Assembly (NCBI RefSeq): GCF_028737195.1
Contig: NZ_JAQZAJ010000006.1
Location: forward strand, 124,001 to 188,000
Source: Pseudovibrio exalbescens
GTDB taxonomy: Bacteria; Pseudomonadota; Alphaproteobacteria; Rhizobiales; Stappiaceae
Reading direction: 5' to 3'
Length of the DNA: 64,000 nt
A program made the position numbers and the translations under genes. Numbering within the stretch: the first letter of the stretch is position 1; every line of letters begins with the position of its first letter. A model generated the notes under the pieces. The model saw only the letters and a program-made list of their open reading frames with translations, was not told where the DNA came from and searched no databases. This document shows positions 34,982 through 44,319 of this stretch, piece by piece.

Positions 34982-36342
34982 TAAATCTCTTGTCCCAAGC
35001 CTTCCATAACCGCCCTAAAGCGTTTGACAATGATGTCTCGCTTGTGGTGGCGCCCCTCAACGACTACGTGACGCCCTGCACTCCAGACATCGCGGATGCA
35101 ATCGCGGCCGCGTCCTCCAAAGATCAGGCTGTCCAAAGCAGTGTCGCCGCGGCGGTTGTAGAGCCATTCGTTTGCCGTGTCGAGCGCGACCAGATCTGCC
35201 CACGCGCCCGATGCGATCCGCCCTGAGGTGCGCCCGGCAGCCACCGCGCCGCCTTTTGCCGCGCCCTCAAACAGCACTCGTCCGGCAGAGCGTCCAGGTT
35301 CTGCTGTTGCGGCGCGGCTGCGATCCCGCAAACGCTGTGTGTAATCCAACGTGCAGAGTTCTTCAAACAAGGCTATGTGCACGTTCGAGTCCGAACCAAC
35401 GCCGAACCGTCCGCCTGCGGCCAAGAAATCGGTGCCATTGAAAATACCGTCGCCCAAGTTTGCTTCGGTAATAGGGCACAGCCCCGCAATAGCCCTGCTT
35501 TTCGCCAGCGCGGTTGTCTCGTTTTCCGTTATTTGGGTGCAATGAATGAGGCACCAGTTTTCATTAAGGTCATGGTTTTCCAGCAGCCATTCCACTGGGC
35601 GTGCGCCCAGGTGCGCTTTGACCTCGTCTACTTCCGCCAATTGTTCCGCAACATGCATGTGGATCGGCCCATCGCCAAGTCTCAGGGCTTGTCGCAAGGC
35701 TTCCGGCGCAACGGCCCGGAGGGAATGCGGAGCGACGCCCAAGACGAAGTCCACCGGGCCTGTGTTCAAGTGCGAGGCACTGGCGTCGTGGAGCTTTACG
35801 AAAGCTTCCAAGCTGTTGCCGAAGCGCAGCTGCCCGCCTTGTAGTTCGCGCCGATCACAGCCGCCATGCGTGTAAAGCACGGGCAGCAGGGTCAAGCCGA
35901 TACCTGCCCTTTTTGCTGCCGACACGATCCTTCCAGCCATTTCAGCTGGGTCATCGTAGGTCTGCCCGCCAACACCGTGATGCAAATAGTGGAATTCCGC
36001 GACCGCTGCGTAACCGGCTTCGAGCATTTCCATGAAGACCATGGAAGCGATGGTCTCCACATCCTCAGACGAAAGCTGCTCCAGAAAGCGGTACATCAAG
36101 TGACGCCATGTCCAAAATGTATCGCGAGGATCTGGCCCACGGGTCTCAGTTAGCCCTGACATGGCACGCTGAAAGGCATGGCTATGCAGATTGGTTGGTG
36201 CGGGTAACAGGAGATCAACCTTCTTGCCTGTCGGGGCTGTGTTTGCCGTCACGGCCCCAATGCGACCGTCCAGAATTTCGACTGAAACGTCAGCTTCCCA
36301 TCCGTTGGGGGTGAGGGCTTGCTTTGCGTGAAGGATTTCCAT
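34981..36342 (-). CDS. hutF: Formimidoylglutamate deiminase
   Basis: 453 residues of the amidohydrolase superfamily. The metal-binding motif PAPTNLHSHAFQRAM (HxH-type) is near residue 55, with WTWRHLMYRF, EFHYLHHGVGG, HMHVAEQLAEVDEV, CLIHCTQIT and the late GVGSDSNV aspartate motif. HutF removes ammonia from N-formimino-L-glutamate to give N-formylglutamate, which the nearby hutG product hydrolyses. The five-step route is therefore complete here without hutE or formiminoglutamase. The ATG at 36340-36342 lies just beyond the operator region; hutC follows with a one-base overlap. Length and motifs are normal. Confidence 0.95.
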   Translation of the reverse strand: MEILHAKQALTPNGWEADVSVEILDGRIGAVTANTAPTGKKVDLLLPAPTNLHSHAFQRAMSGLTETRGPDPRDTFWTWRHLMYRFLEQLSSEDVETIASMVFMEMLEAGYAAVAEFHYLHHGVGGQTYDDPAEMAGRIVSAAKRAGIGLTLLPVLYTHGGCDRRELQGGQLRFGNSLEAFVKLHDASASHLNTGPVDFVLGVAPHSLRAVAPEALRQALRLGDGPIHMHVAEQLAEVDEVKAHLGARPVEWLLENHDLNENWCLIHCTQITENETTALAKSRAIAGLCPITEANLGDGIFNGTDFLAAGGRFGVGSDSNVHIALFEELCTLDYTQRLRDRSRAATAEPGRSAGRVLFEGAAKGGAVAAGRTSGRIASGAWADLVALDTANEWLYNRRGDTALDSLIFGGRGRDCIRDVWSAGRHVVVEGRHHKRDIIVKRFRAVMEGLGQEI

Positions 36343-36355
36343 GAGATCACTTCTG

Positions 36356-36385
36356 TTGACACAATATGTAGCTACATATTACGAA
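36356..36385 (+). promoter_or_regulatory. Likely hutI promoter overlapping the operator
   Basis: TTGACA at 36356-36361 is a perfect -35 box. TACGAA at 36380-36385, 18 bases on, is a plausible -10. The spacer is occupied by the 18-bp palindrome, so a bound repressor would block polymerase. The divergent hutF promoter must use the same 74-base gap. Confidence 0.55.
36363..36380. promoter_or_regulatory. Probable HutC operator, 18-bp perfect palindrome
   Basis: AATATGTAGCTACATATT is perfectly palindromic and sits midway between the divergent hutF and hutI genes. GntR/HutC regulators bind such dyads with a TGTA..TACA-like core. Its position in the promoter spacer would let one site control both hut operons. 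Confidence 0.75.
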
Positions 36386-36416
36386 TATGCAGGCTCATTT
36401 GCAAGAAGGATAGAGC

Positions 36417-37613
36417 ATGACGAGCGCCAAGCTGATCACCAATGTCAGGGCCGCGACGATCACGGGAGGGAGCTATGGGCTGATAGAGGACGCTGCCATT
36501 GCGTTAGAGGGTGGCCGGATTGCGTGGGCTGGCTCTCGTGCGGAGATGCCAGCTTCATATGCCAATGCTGAGCCCGTCGATCTGGACGGCCGATTGGTTA
36601 CCCCGGCGCTCATTGATTGTCATACGCATCTTGTTCATGGCGGCAATCGTGCTGGTGAATTCGAGATGCGCCTTGAGGGGGCAAGCTATGAAGAGATTGC
36701 CCGCGCTGGCGGTGGCATTGTCTCCACGGTTACGGCGACACGGGATGCTTCGGAGGAGGCTTTGCTTGCCAGTGCATTGGTGCGCGCCGATGCCTTGATT
36801 GGCGAGGGTGTCGGGGTGGTTGAGATCAAGTCTGGATATGGGCTTGATATGGAAACGGAACTCAAGATGCTTCGGGTGGCGCGCCGTGTGGCTGACCATC
36901 GGCCCTTGCGCGTTGTCACCACGTTCTTAGGCGCTCATGCCGTTCCTAAAGGTGTGGACGCGGACGCCTACATTGATGAGGTTTGCCTGCCTGCGCTTGA
37001 GGCCGCACACGCCGAGGGGCTGGTTGATGCCGTTGATGGGTTTTGTGAAGGGATTGCTTTCAGTCCTGCGCAAATCGCCCGCGTTTTCGATCGTGCAAAG
37101 GCATTGGGTTTGCCGGTCAAGCTTCATGCCGAGCAGCTTTCCCATCAGGGTGGAACTGAACTCGCCGCTCAATGCGGCGCTCTTTCGACAGATCATCTGG
37201 AATACATAACTGACGCCGATGTACGCGCCATGGCCACAGCTGGCAGTGTTGCGGTGCTTCTGCCGGGCGCGTTTTACACGCTGAACGAAAAACAAAAGCC
37301 TCCTGTTGGTGCGCTGCGAGACCACGCTGTGCCGATGGCTGTTGCGACTGACTGGAACCCGGGTACGTCTCCTCTCGGTTCACTCCTGCTGGCGATGAAT
37401 ATGGCCTGCACGTTGTTTGGTCTCACGCCCGTCGAAGCCCTGAGAGGGACCACATACAATGCAGCAAGGGCACTTGGCCTTTCCGACTGCGGCACCATTG
37501 CTCCGGGAAAACGTGCCGATCTGGCAGTTTGGAATGTCGCTCATCCTGCCGAGCTTTCCTATGGCATTGGCATCAATCCACTTCACAAACGCATCTTTGG
37601 AGGACGCCTATGA
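36417..37613 (+). CDS. hutI: Imidazolonepropionase
   Basis: 398 residues, amidohydrolase superfamily. After a short beta-sandwich N-terminus come [29 protein letters not shown] (HTH metal motif and substrate loop), [63 protein letters not shown] and [10 protein letters not shown] with the late aspartate. It hydrolyses imidazolone-5-propionate to N-formimino-L-glutamate. ATG 36417 is preceded by AAGGA. The gene leads the rightward operon, and its stop overlaps the hutH start (ATGA). Confidence 0.95.
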   Translation: MTSAKLITNVRAATITGGSYGLIEDAAIALEGGRIAWAGSRAEMPASYANAEPVDLDGRLVTPALIDCHTHLVHGGNRAGEFEMRLEGASYEEIARAGGGIVSTVTATRDASEEALLASALVRADALIGEGVGVVEIKSGYGLDMETELKMLRVARRVADHRPLRVVTTFLGAHAVPKGVDADAYIDEVCLPALEAAHAEGLVDAVDGFCEGIAFSPAQIARVFDRAKALGLPVKLHAEQLSHQGGTELAAQCGALSTDHLEYITDADVRAMATAGSVAVLLPGAFYTLNEKQKPPVGALRDHAVPMAVATDWNPGTSPLGSLLLAMNMACTLFGLTPVEALRGTTYNAARALGLSDCGTIAPGKRADLAVWNVAHPAELSYGIGINPLHKRIFGGRL

Positions 37614-39127
37614 CCCTTGTGCTGAAACCCGGCGCATGCTCACTTCTTGAGCTGGAACAGATTTGGCAAGGAAAAGGTGCTCGGCTTACACCTTCAGCTC
37701 GGGCCGATGTGGAGGTGGCCGCAGAACGCGTGCGCAAAGCCGCTCAAGGAGATGTGCCCGTCTATGGCGTGAATACTGGGTTTGGCAAGCTTGCATCCGT
37801 GCGCATCGCGCCGGAAGACACCGAAACCTTGCAGCGCAATCTGATCCTAAGCCATTGCTGCGGTGTTGGATCACCGCTTGAGGCGGAGACCACGCGTTTG
37901 ATGATGGCACTCAAGCTGTTGTCGCTGGGGCGCGGCGCATCCGGAGTACGCTGGGATATATGCGCCTTGATCGAAGGGATGTTGGACGCGGGTGTTCTGC
38001 CTGTTATTCCCTCGCAAGGTTCTGTCGGAGCTTCCGGCGATCTGGCGCCCCTTGCCCATCTGGCTGCAGTAATGATCGGTGAAGGCGAAGCAATATACGC
38101 CGGGGAGCGTATGCCGGGCGGCACGGCACTTGAAAAAGCCGGGATGTTGCCAGTTGTGCTTGGTCCCAAAGAGGGTCTCGCCCTTATCAACGGGACACAG
38201 TTCTCAACGGCCTGCGCGCTGGCAGCTCTGTTTGAAACATGGCGGATGCTTCGAACATCGGTTGTGACATCCTGCCTTTCGGCTGATGCGATAATGGGCT
38301 CAACCCAGCCCTTGCACCCGGAAATTCACCGTCTGCGCGGCCATGCTGGCCAGATCGATGTTGCCTCCGCGATGTCCAGGTTGATGGAGGGCAGCGTGAT
38401 CCGCGAGAGCCATCTTGATGATGACAGTCGTGTCCAAGACCCCTATTGCATCCGCTGCCAGCCACAGGTGGTTGGAGCGGCTCTGGACCTTGTGCGTTTT
38501 GCTGGAAAAACGTTCGAGATTGAGGCGAATGCGGTAACAGACAATCCGCTGGTGACCGCCGATGGCATTTTCTCTGGAGGGAACTTCCATGCTGAGCCTG
38601 TGGCGTTTGCTGCCGATCAAATTGCGCTGGCCCTGTCCGAGGTTGGGGCGATTGCACAGCGACGTGTTGCACTAATGGTGGACCCTGCCCTCAGTCATGA
38701 TTTGCCACCTTTCCTGACGCCAGAACCCGGCTTGAACTCCGGCTTCATGATCGCTGAGGTTACCACTGCGGCTTTGATGAGCGAGAACAAACATCTCGCC
38801 AATCCGTGCTCGACGGACTCGACACCGACCTCGGCCAATCAGGAAGACCATGTGAGCATGGCAGCCCATGGTGCGGTTCGGCTGAAGCGGATGACTGCCA
38901 ATCTCTCCGTGATCTTGGGTATTGAGGCACTGTGTGGGGCTCAAGGCATTGAAGCCCGCGCCCCTCTCGTCACATCCACTGCGCTTCAAGCTGTCGTGGC
39001 AAAGCTCCGCAGCCAAGTTCCTAGCCTTGTCGGCGACCGTTACCTCGCTCCGGACATCGAATTGGCCGCGTCGCTGGTGCGCAATGATGAACTCGCGCAA
39101 GCTGCCAGGTTGGAGTTGCAGATATGA
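37610..39127 (+). CDS. hutH: Histidine ammonia-lyase
   Basis: 505 residues. Start ATG 37610 is set by the ATGA overlap with hutI and by homology from MTLVLKPG. The protein contains [27 protein letters not shown] (the Ala-Ser-Gly triplet that cyclises to the MIO electrophile, about residues 141-143), [12 protein letters not shown] and the late [11 protein letters not shown]. It removes ammonia from histidine to give urocanate, the first step of the pathway and the source of the HutC inducer. Length is normal for the family. Confidence 0.96.
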   Translation: MTLVLKPGACSLLELEQIWQGKGARLTPSARADVEVAAERVRKAAQGDVPVYGVNTGFGKLASVRIAPEDTETLQRNLILSHCCGVGSPLEAETTRLMMALKLLSLGRGASGVRWDICALIEGMLDAGVLPVIPSQGSVGASGDLAPLAHLAAVMIGEGEAIYAGERMPGGTALEKAGMLPVVLGPKEGLALINGTQFSTACALAALFETWRMLRTSVVTSCLSADAIMGSTQPLHPEIHRLRGHAGQIDVASAMSRLMEGSVIRESHLDDDSRVQDPYCIRCQPQVVGAALDLVRFAGKTFEIEANAVTDNPLVTADGIFSGGNFHAEPVAFAADQIALALSEVGAIAQRRVALMVDPALSHDLPPFLTPEPGLNSGFMIAEVTTAALMSENKHLANPCSTDSTPTSANQEDHVSMAAHGAVRLKRMTANLSVILGIEALCGAQGIEARAPLVTSTALQAVVAKLRSQVPSLVGDRYLAPDIELAASLVRNDELAQAARLELQI

Positions 39128-39912
39128 GTTTCCTCGAGATCTCGCAGGGCGACAGTCCGCTTGTGTTGGGGCTGCCGCACACTGGCACAGAGCTTCCCGA
39201 CGACATTGCCAGCCGCCTGAACGAGACCGGACTGGCATTGGCTGATACAGACTGGCATGTACACAAGCTCTATGAGGGGCTGGTGCCGGGTGTGACGACA
39301 GTTCGAACGCGGATACATCGCTATGCTATTGATGTGAACCGCGACCCGAAGGGCGTCAGTCTCTACCCCGGCCAAAACACCACTGGTTTGTGCCCGCTGA
39401 CTGACTTCAACGGCATCGAGATCTATCGGAGCGGCAGTGCACCGGATGAGGTCGATGTTGAAATCCGCAGGCAGACCTACCATGCGCCGTACCACGCCGC
39501 TCTGTCGGCAGAGCTTGACCGCGTCAAGGCTATGCATGGGTTTGTCATTCTTTATGATTGTCACTCCATTCGGTCCAAAATTCCGTTCCTGTTTGATGGC
39601 ACCCTCCCGGTTTTCAACATCGGAACGAATGGCGGTACAACATGCCACAATCAAATAGCAGGCCGCGTAATCGATTGCTGCACTCAGGCTGCCGACTACA
39701 GCAGCGTTGTTGATGGGCGCTTTAAAGGCGGCTGGACGACACGCCACTATGGGCGTCCGGCAGACGGCCTCCATGCCATTCAAATGGAGCTCGCGCAATG
39801 CTCCTACATGCAGGAGCGCGCGCCTTGGACCTATGATCCGGAGAAGGCCGATCGGCTCCGTGCCCATCTGAAAACCATACTTGAAGCCCTGATAGAGTGG
39901 AGGCCCTCATGA
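39124..39912 (+). CDS. hutG: N-formylglutamate deformylase
   Basis: 262 residues of the N-formylglutamate amidohydrolase family. Key segments are [63 protein letters not shown] and GGWTTRHYG. Paired His/Asp/Glu residues would bind zinc. It hydrolyses N-formyl-L-glutamate, the product of hutF, to glutamate and formate. Start ATG 39124 overlaps hutH by four bases, and its end overlaps hutU by four bases. Confidence 0.93.
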   Translation: MSFLEISQGDSPLVLGLPHTGTELPDDIASRLNETGLALADTDWHVHKLYEGLVPGVTTVRTRIHRYAIDVNRDPKGVSLYPGQNTTGLCPLTDFNGIEIYRSGSAPDEVDVEIRRQTYHAPYHAALSAELDRVKAMHGFVILYDCHSIRSKIPFLFDGTLPVFNIGTNGGTTCHNQIAGRVIDCCTQAADYSSVVDGRFKGGWTTRHYGRPADGLHAIQMELAQCSYMQERAPWTYDPEKADRLRAHLKTILEALIEWRPS

Positions 39913-41582
39913 CCAACCCACGGCACAATCAACGCGATGTATACCCACCCACCGGTAGTGAGCTTTCGGCTAAGAACTGGCAGTCCGAGGCTGCCATGCG
40001 CATGCTGATGAACAACCTGCACCCAGACGTGGCGGAAAACCCCCATGAGTTGGTTGTCTATGGCGGGATCGGACGCGCCGCGCGGACCTGGGAGGATTTT
40101 GACAGGATCGTGGCTGGTCTCAAGGACCTTGAGGCGGACGAAACACTCATTGTTCAGTCAGGCAAACCCATCGCAATCATCAAGACACACCAAGACGCCC
40201 CCCGTGTCCTGATTGCAAACTCCAACATCGTTCCGCATTGGGCCAATTGGGATCACTTCAACGACCTCGATCGCAAGGGGTTGATGATGTACGGCCAGAT
40301 GACAGCCGGCTCGTGGATTTACATTGGCTCACAGGGCATTGTGCAGGGCACCTATGAGACATTTGCTGAGGCGGGCCGCCAGCATTTCGGCGGCAATCTG
40401 AAAGGCAAGTGGATCCTCACCGGCGGTCTTGGCGGCATGGGTGGGGCTCAGCCTTTGGCGGCGGTGATGGCAGGTGCCTGCTGTCTTGCCGTAGAATGCA
40501 ATCCCGACAGCATCGATGCGCGACTTCGGACGCGTTATCTGGATGAGAAGACAGAGAGTCTGGATGAGGCGCTGGAAATGATCGAGCGCTGGACGAAAGC
40601 AGGCGAAGCAAAGTCCGTTGGGTTGCTCGGCAATGCAGCCGACATTTTCCCGGAGATTTATCGCCGAGGTGTTCGGCCCAGCATCGTGACCGACCAGACT
40701 TCCGCTCATGATCCAATTAATGGATATCTGCCGCAAGGTTGGTCGCTGGCGGACTGGCGGGCAAAGCGAGAGACCGATCCAAAGGCGGTTGAAGCGGCAG
40801 CCAGAGCGTCGATGAAGGTTCATGTAAAGGCCATGGTCGATTTCTGGAATGACGGCGTTCCGACGCTGGACTACGGCAACAACATCCGGCAGGTGGCTCT
40901 GGAAGAGGGCCTGGAAAATGCCTTTGCATTTCCGGGGTTTGTTCCCGCTTACATCCGTCCACTCTTTTGCAAAGGAGTTGGTCCGTTCCGGTGGTGCGCA
41001 CTCTCGGGTGACCCGGAAGACATTTATAAGACCGATCAGGCCATGAAGGACCTCTTTCCAGAGAACGCGCATCTGCATAATTGGCTGGATATGGTGCGAG
41101 AGCGAATTTCGTTCCAAGGCTTGCCTGCGCGGATCTGTTGGATCGGCCTGGGAGATCGCCACCGTGCTGGCTTGAAGTTCAACGAAATGGTGGCGAGTGG
41201 TGAACTGAAAGCACCCGTTGTTATCGGCCGCGATCACCTCGACAGCGGATCTGTTGCCAGCCCAAACCGCGAGACCGAAGCGATGAAAGACGGCTCTGAT
41301 GCTGTCAGCGATTGGCCTTTGCTCAATGCCCTTGTCAACACGGCGAGTGGAGCAACCTGGGTCTCGCTGCATCATGGTGGTGGGGTTGGAATGGGCTTTT
41401 CACAACATGCCGGGGTGGTGATCGTGGCGGATGGAACTCCAGAGGCTGCAAAACGGTTGGAGCGCGTGTTGTGGAATGATCCGGCTTCAGGTGTCTGGCG
41501 CCATGCAGATGCTGGCTATGATATTGCGATTGAATGCGCAAAAGAGCATGGTCTGCGCCTGCCGGCGATCTTGGGCAACTAG
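39909..41582 (+). CDS. hutU: Urocanate hydratase
   Basis: 557 residues from ATG 39909, which has GGAGG five bases upstream and overlaps the hutG stop (ATGA); a GTG at 39897 is in frame but would hide that site. Segments diagnostic of urocanase: [56 protein letters not shown] (NAD-binding), [36 protein letters not shown] with the conserved active-site Cys region, and [13 protein letters not shown]. It converts urocanate to imidazolonepropionate with tightly bound NAD+. It is the last gene of the rightward operon. Confidence 0.96.
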   Translation: MTNPRHNQRDVYPPTGSELSAKNWQSEAAMRMLMNNLHPDVAENPHELVVYGGIGRAARTWEDFDRIVAGLKDLEADETLIVQSGKPIAIIKTHQDAPRVLIANSNIVPHWANWDHFNDLDRKGLMMYGQMTAGSWIYIGSQGIVQGTYETFAEAGRQHFGGNLKGKWILTGGLGGMGGAQPLAAVMAGACCLAVECNPDSIDARLRTRYLDEKTESLDEALEMIERWTKAGEAKSVGLLGNAADIFPEIYRRGVRPSIVTDQTSAHDPINGYLPQGWSLADWRAKRETDPKAVEAAARASMKVHVKAMVDFWNDGVPTLDYGNNIRQVALEEGLENAFAFPGFVPAYIRPLFCKGVGPFRWCALSGDPEDIYKTDQAMKDLFPENAHLHNWLDMVRERISFQGLPARICWIGLGDRHRAGLKFNEMVASGELKAPVVIGRDHLDSGSVASPNRETEAMKDGSDAVSDWPLLNALVNTASGATWVSLHHGGGVGMGFSQHAGVVIVADGTPEAAKRLERVLWNDPASGVWRHADAGYDIAIECAKEHGLRLPAILGN

Positions 41583-41964
41583 CTCTTACCTCAACTCTAA
41601 GCAGGAAAACCACAAGTGCCTTCATAGCGATGCACTTGTGGTGCCAGTGCGCTCATTCTGCTCAGGTTGTTTCATCAGCGTTCGGAAACTGAGCTGATCA
41701 CGATTGAGCCGGGCACCTGATAGCGGCTTTTCATTCGGCTATGACCGTCTATCCTATCGCAGCTATGCGAGGGCTAAATCCTAGTTCAGGAAAGTAGAGG
41801 TTGATCAAGGAGAGCCTGTTTGGGAGGCCCTCCTCAAGATCTTCAGCTCTTAAGTTCTAAGGTCCGCCATGGGCCTTGTCTTCAAGAACACCATAGTCGC
41901 TGGCTCCTTGAAGACGCCAATCCCCGATGAGAAGAGCTTGGGATTGCTGTTCTTGAACTCGGGG
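41583..41964. other. Intergenic region with an 11-bp perfect hairpin
   Basis: ACCACAAGTGC (41609-41619) and GCACTTGTGGT (41632-41642) pair perfectly around a 12-base loop, 27 bases after hutU. On the plus strand no T-run follows; on the minus strand the stem is followed by TTTT. It may end hut transcription or act in both directions, since the leftward methyltransferase gene also ends on this side. The remainder to 41964 shows no gene. Confidence 0.5.
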
Positions 41965-42945
41965 CTACATCCTTCCAATAGTGATTTGTCTGAGGGCGCG
42001 TTCGAAGCGAAATCTGTTCATCTCTCCTCTGTCGGCGTCGTCGCTCATCGTATGTCCGAAGAGCGTGCTGGTATGTTCAAGCTGCTTCAGCGCGCGCTCT
42101 TTTTCGCCCTTGTACGCCATCAGATAGGCCTTGGAGATTTCCATCCGGAGCTTGTACATCTCCGACATCTCATGATTAGCGCCCTTATCATGAAGCTTTA
42201 GGCATTCCTCCAGTGAAGCTTCGGTATAAGGGTCATAGTCCGCGACTGCTTGTGGGATCTCTTTGACGCACTTATAAACCGAGCTGCAGTGGACCTGTCC
42301 CAACCATTCGAAGTATTCCGCGAGATAGCCCATGGTCACTTTGATCCAAGGAAGGCGATCAAAGAAATAATCTTGATTGATCATGTATGAATTGGCGGGC
42401 ATAAGGCATGGAAAAAATTGGCTGGTTACATGCCTGTTCAGTTCGGCTGTCTTGCATACATCAATAAAGCAAAGTTCAATTTTCCCCCCATCCCATGAAT
42501 ACGACCCCAGATCGCCCTCCCGCAGGCTTATAAGTTTCTCATAGGGAGAGATGTTTTTTCTGAGTGCGGGTAGGAAGGAATCCCCGCGCTTGAAACGTAC
42601 ATCTCCGTACTCGTGCCAAATCTCCCGACCGTTAGCTGGGGCAGGAAACACGCCAAGCTCGTAGGCCTTGATGATTTTGTTCAGGCTAATTTCCTGAGCA
42701 TTGTCTTTATCCAGCAGCCCCAGCGCGATTGAAACAGCGGAAGCGCCAAGAAAACTGCCGCCGTCAATTATGGCTCCAGATCCGCGAAACTTGTCTTTCG
42801 ACAGGAAATAGAGAAGTCGCCTCTCATCTACAGAGATCATACCCGGCGTCTCTTTGATCGCCTGATTGAAAGGCGTCTCCAAAAAGTCAATTTCAGGTCG
42901 AACTGAAACGCCTGATGCGGTCTGTATTTCACTCGCTGTCGTCAT
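41965..42945 (-). CDS. Class I SAM methyltransferase-like protein
   Basis: 326 residues. The central part has a Rossmann-type motif I, GAIIDGGSFLGASAVSIALGLL (about residues 57-78), and a later acidic strand KIELCFIDVCKTAELNRHV followed by NSYMINQDYFFDRLPW. This resembles methyltransferase-24-type enzymes that act on sugars or lipids of surface polymers. The C-terminal 80 residues are helical (MYKLRMEISKAYLMAYKGEKERALKQLE), TPR-like. GAGG lies five bases before the ATG. The gene is last in a leftward run of glycosyltransferases and overlaps a 54-codon small ORF by 17 bases, so it is translated in a chain. The acceptor is unknown; sugar O-methylation is inference. Confidence 0.65.
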   Translation of the reverse strand: MTTASEIQTASGVSVRPEIDFLETPFNQAIKETPGMISVDERRLLYFLSKDKFRGSGAIIDGGSFLGASAVSIALGLLDKDNAQEISLNKIIKAYELGVFPAPANGREIWHEYGDVRFKRGDSFLPALRKNISPYEKLISLREGDLGSYSWDGGKIELCFIDVCKTAELNRHVTSQFFPCLMPANSYMINQDYFFDRLPWIKVTMGYLAEYFEWLGQVHCSSVYKCVKEIPQAVADYDPYTEASLEECLKLHDKGANHEMSEMYKLRMEISKAYLMAYKGEKERALKQLEHTSTLFGHTMSDDADRGEMNRFRFERALRQITIGRM

Positions 42946-43093
42946 GGAAGCCTCGCTGAGTATAGAGCAAGCTCAAAGATAATGTTTGAAGCGCAACAAC
43001 AGAAATTCCCGGAACTCTGTACCAGCAGAACTCAGTGGTTGCGGTGTGGGCTTGTGAGGAGCTGCTGGCTTTGTGCAGATCAACTGTGTTCAT
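42929..43093 (-). CDS. 54-codon coupled small ORF between glycosyltransferase and methyltransferase
   Basis: Not recognised. ATG 43091-43093 overlaps the TGA of the upstream glycosyltransferase (ATGA) and has GAGGAGG five bases before it, the strongest ribosome binding site of this operon. The frame ends 17 bases inside the methyltransferase gene. The product is Ser/Thr-rich at the N-terminus (HKASSSSQAHTATTEF), has one Cys and one Trp (FCWYRVPG) and a moderately hydrophobic segment (ISVVALQTLSLSLLY). It could be a small membrane-associated protein, a peptide substrate, or merely a translated bridge that keeps ribosomes moving into the methyltransferase gene. The overlaps support translation, not function. 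Confidence 0.45.
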   Translation of the reverse strand: MNTVDLHKASSSSQAHTATTEFCWYRVPGISVVALQTLSLSLLYTQRGFHDDSE

Positions 43094-44319
43094 GACCGCC
43101 TCCTCAGTTTGTGCCAAAGGAGAGACTTTCGCAGCGCTTTCGGGATCCTTAGAACCCCTGTTAAAAGCCACCAGAAGGATTCGTAGACAGCTACAACTTG
43201 GTCCAAGTGAACATTGGTCTGCTTAAACCTTTCTGGGAAATGGTCATGTCGGAGCACTCCCTTGCGATAAAGAAAAGACCTTATTGGCCGGGTACAACGC
43301 CAACTGGACGTTTCTGTAAGATCCTGAAGCTTGGCGGTGAGTTCGCTTTCCGATATCGACTTCTGTTCCGAGAGTACGTCAAAGTAGTTGGATTTGCTTT
43401 TATTCAACTCCAGCCATTCTTTTCTGAAACCGTCTTTGGTTACCCAGTCGCTGCCTTCAAGTTCGTGGCCATCTTTGATCCTTACCGTGTTGCTGGCAAT
43501 TCGATCTTGATGCCGAATGATACTCCGCGAAATGCGATAGACGTCTGCATTCAGTCGGTCTGGGCTTTGCATGTCCTTGGCAAGCCTCTGCTCGAACCCG
43601 GGGCGGTATTTGAAGTGGTAAATTGGGTAAGAAACATCGCTCAACGGGATTGGTGTGCAAACATGAGTTGAGTGAACATACTGAAAACCAGGGCGCCAAA
43701 ACACCAGCGGTATCTTGTAGGACCTAACTCTGTAGTTTGTGGTTCCTGAGATGCGCGCTCTGGCGTTCGAACGTAAGTCCACAAATGGAAATCTTTCCAT
43801 CGAAGAGAAATTGCAATTGGCGAAAGGGACGTAGTTGGGCGATCCTTGAAGCAAGCCTTGAAGGTTCTTTTGAGTATGCAAGTGCCCCGTCAAATCGTCA
43901 GCGAAAAAATCGATCAGGGGAGCGTAAAGGCCGAAAGCCAATTCTCGGCGCATTGCAGCGCTGACCTGTGCCAATGGACTTTTTTCTTCGCTTTTTGGTA
44001 GCTGTAAAAACTCATCCGCATCAACGACCAGCGTCCAGGTGCCAGTACAAGACGTGCAGCCGATCTCATTAACCCAGTCGATGCCCGCGTTTGCTTGCGC
44101 GTAGCCTCCTTTTTTCAGGTAAACTTGAGTGTCCTTTTGGTCTTTAAGGTACTGAATTGAGCCATCAGTACTGCCCGTGTCGACGAAATGAAACAGATTG
44201 ACCCCAAGACCACGATAGTGGGACAAAAAGGCAGGGAGAATATCTCTTTCATTACGAAGCACGCAGATCAGCGGAAAAGGTTTTTCCGCTAACGGATGCA
44301 ATTTTTCGCTCGGGTTCAA
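43090..44319 (-). CDS. Glycosyltransferase family 2-type protein (Glyco_tranf_2_4)
   Basis: About 409 residues. The start chosen is TTG 44317-44319, which overlaps the previous stop (TTGA) and has AAGGA seven bases upstream; an upstream in-frame TTG at 44355 lacks a site. The N-terminal GT-A domain shows FPLICVLRNERDILPAFLSHYRGLGVN, FHFVDTGSTDGS and WTLVVDADEFLQLP, where DAD is the expected metal/nucleotide-sugar motif. The middle part has WRPGFQYVHSTHVCTPIPL and YPIYHFKYRPGFEQR, as in related enzymes of this group. The C-terminal 90 residues carry aromatic/basic segments (VYESFWWLLTGVLRIPKALR) that may touch the membrane. It would transfer a sugar to a surface-polymer or lipid intermediate; donor and acceptor are unknown. 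Confidence 0.8.
   Translation of the reverse strand: MNPSEKLHPLAEKPFPLICVLRNERDILPAFLSHYRGLGVNLFHFVDTGSTDGSIQYLKDQKDTQVYLKKGGYAQANAGIDWVNEIGCTSCTGTWTLVVDADEFLQLPKSEEKSPLAQVSAAMRRELAFGLYAPLIDFFADDLTGHLHTQKNLQGLLQGSPNYVPFANCNFSSMERFPFVDLRSNARARISGTTNYRVRSYKIPLVFWRPGFQYVHSTHVCTPIPLSDVSYPIYHFKYRPGFEQRLAKDMQSPDRLNADVYRISRSIIRHQDRIASNTVRIKDGHELEGSDWVTKDGFRKEWLELNKSKSNYFDVLSEQKSISESELTAKLQDLTETSSWRCTRPIRSFLYRKGVLRHDHFPERFKQTNVHLDQVVAVYESFWWLLTGVLRIPKALRKSLLWHKLRRRS

Noticed and set aside
40329-41375. 348-codon minus-strand frame opposite hutU
   Set aside because: hutU motifs are complete on the plus strand; the antisense frame has no homology or start signal.
41643-41964. Possible insertion-sequence remnant after hutU
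   Set aside because: Frames contain several stops and no transposase motif could be identified on either strand.
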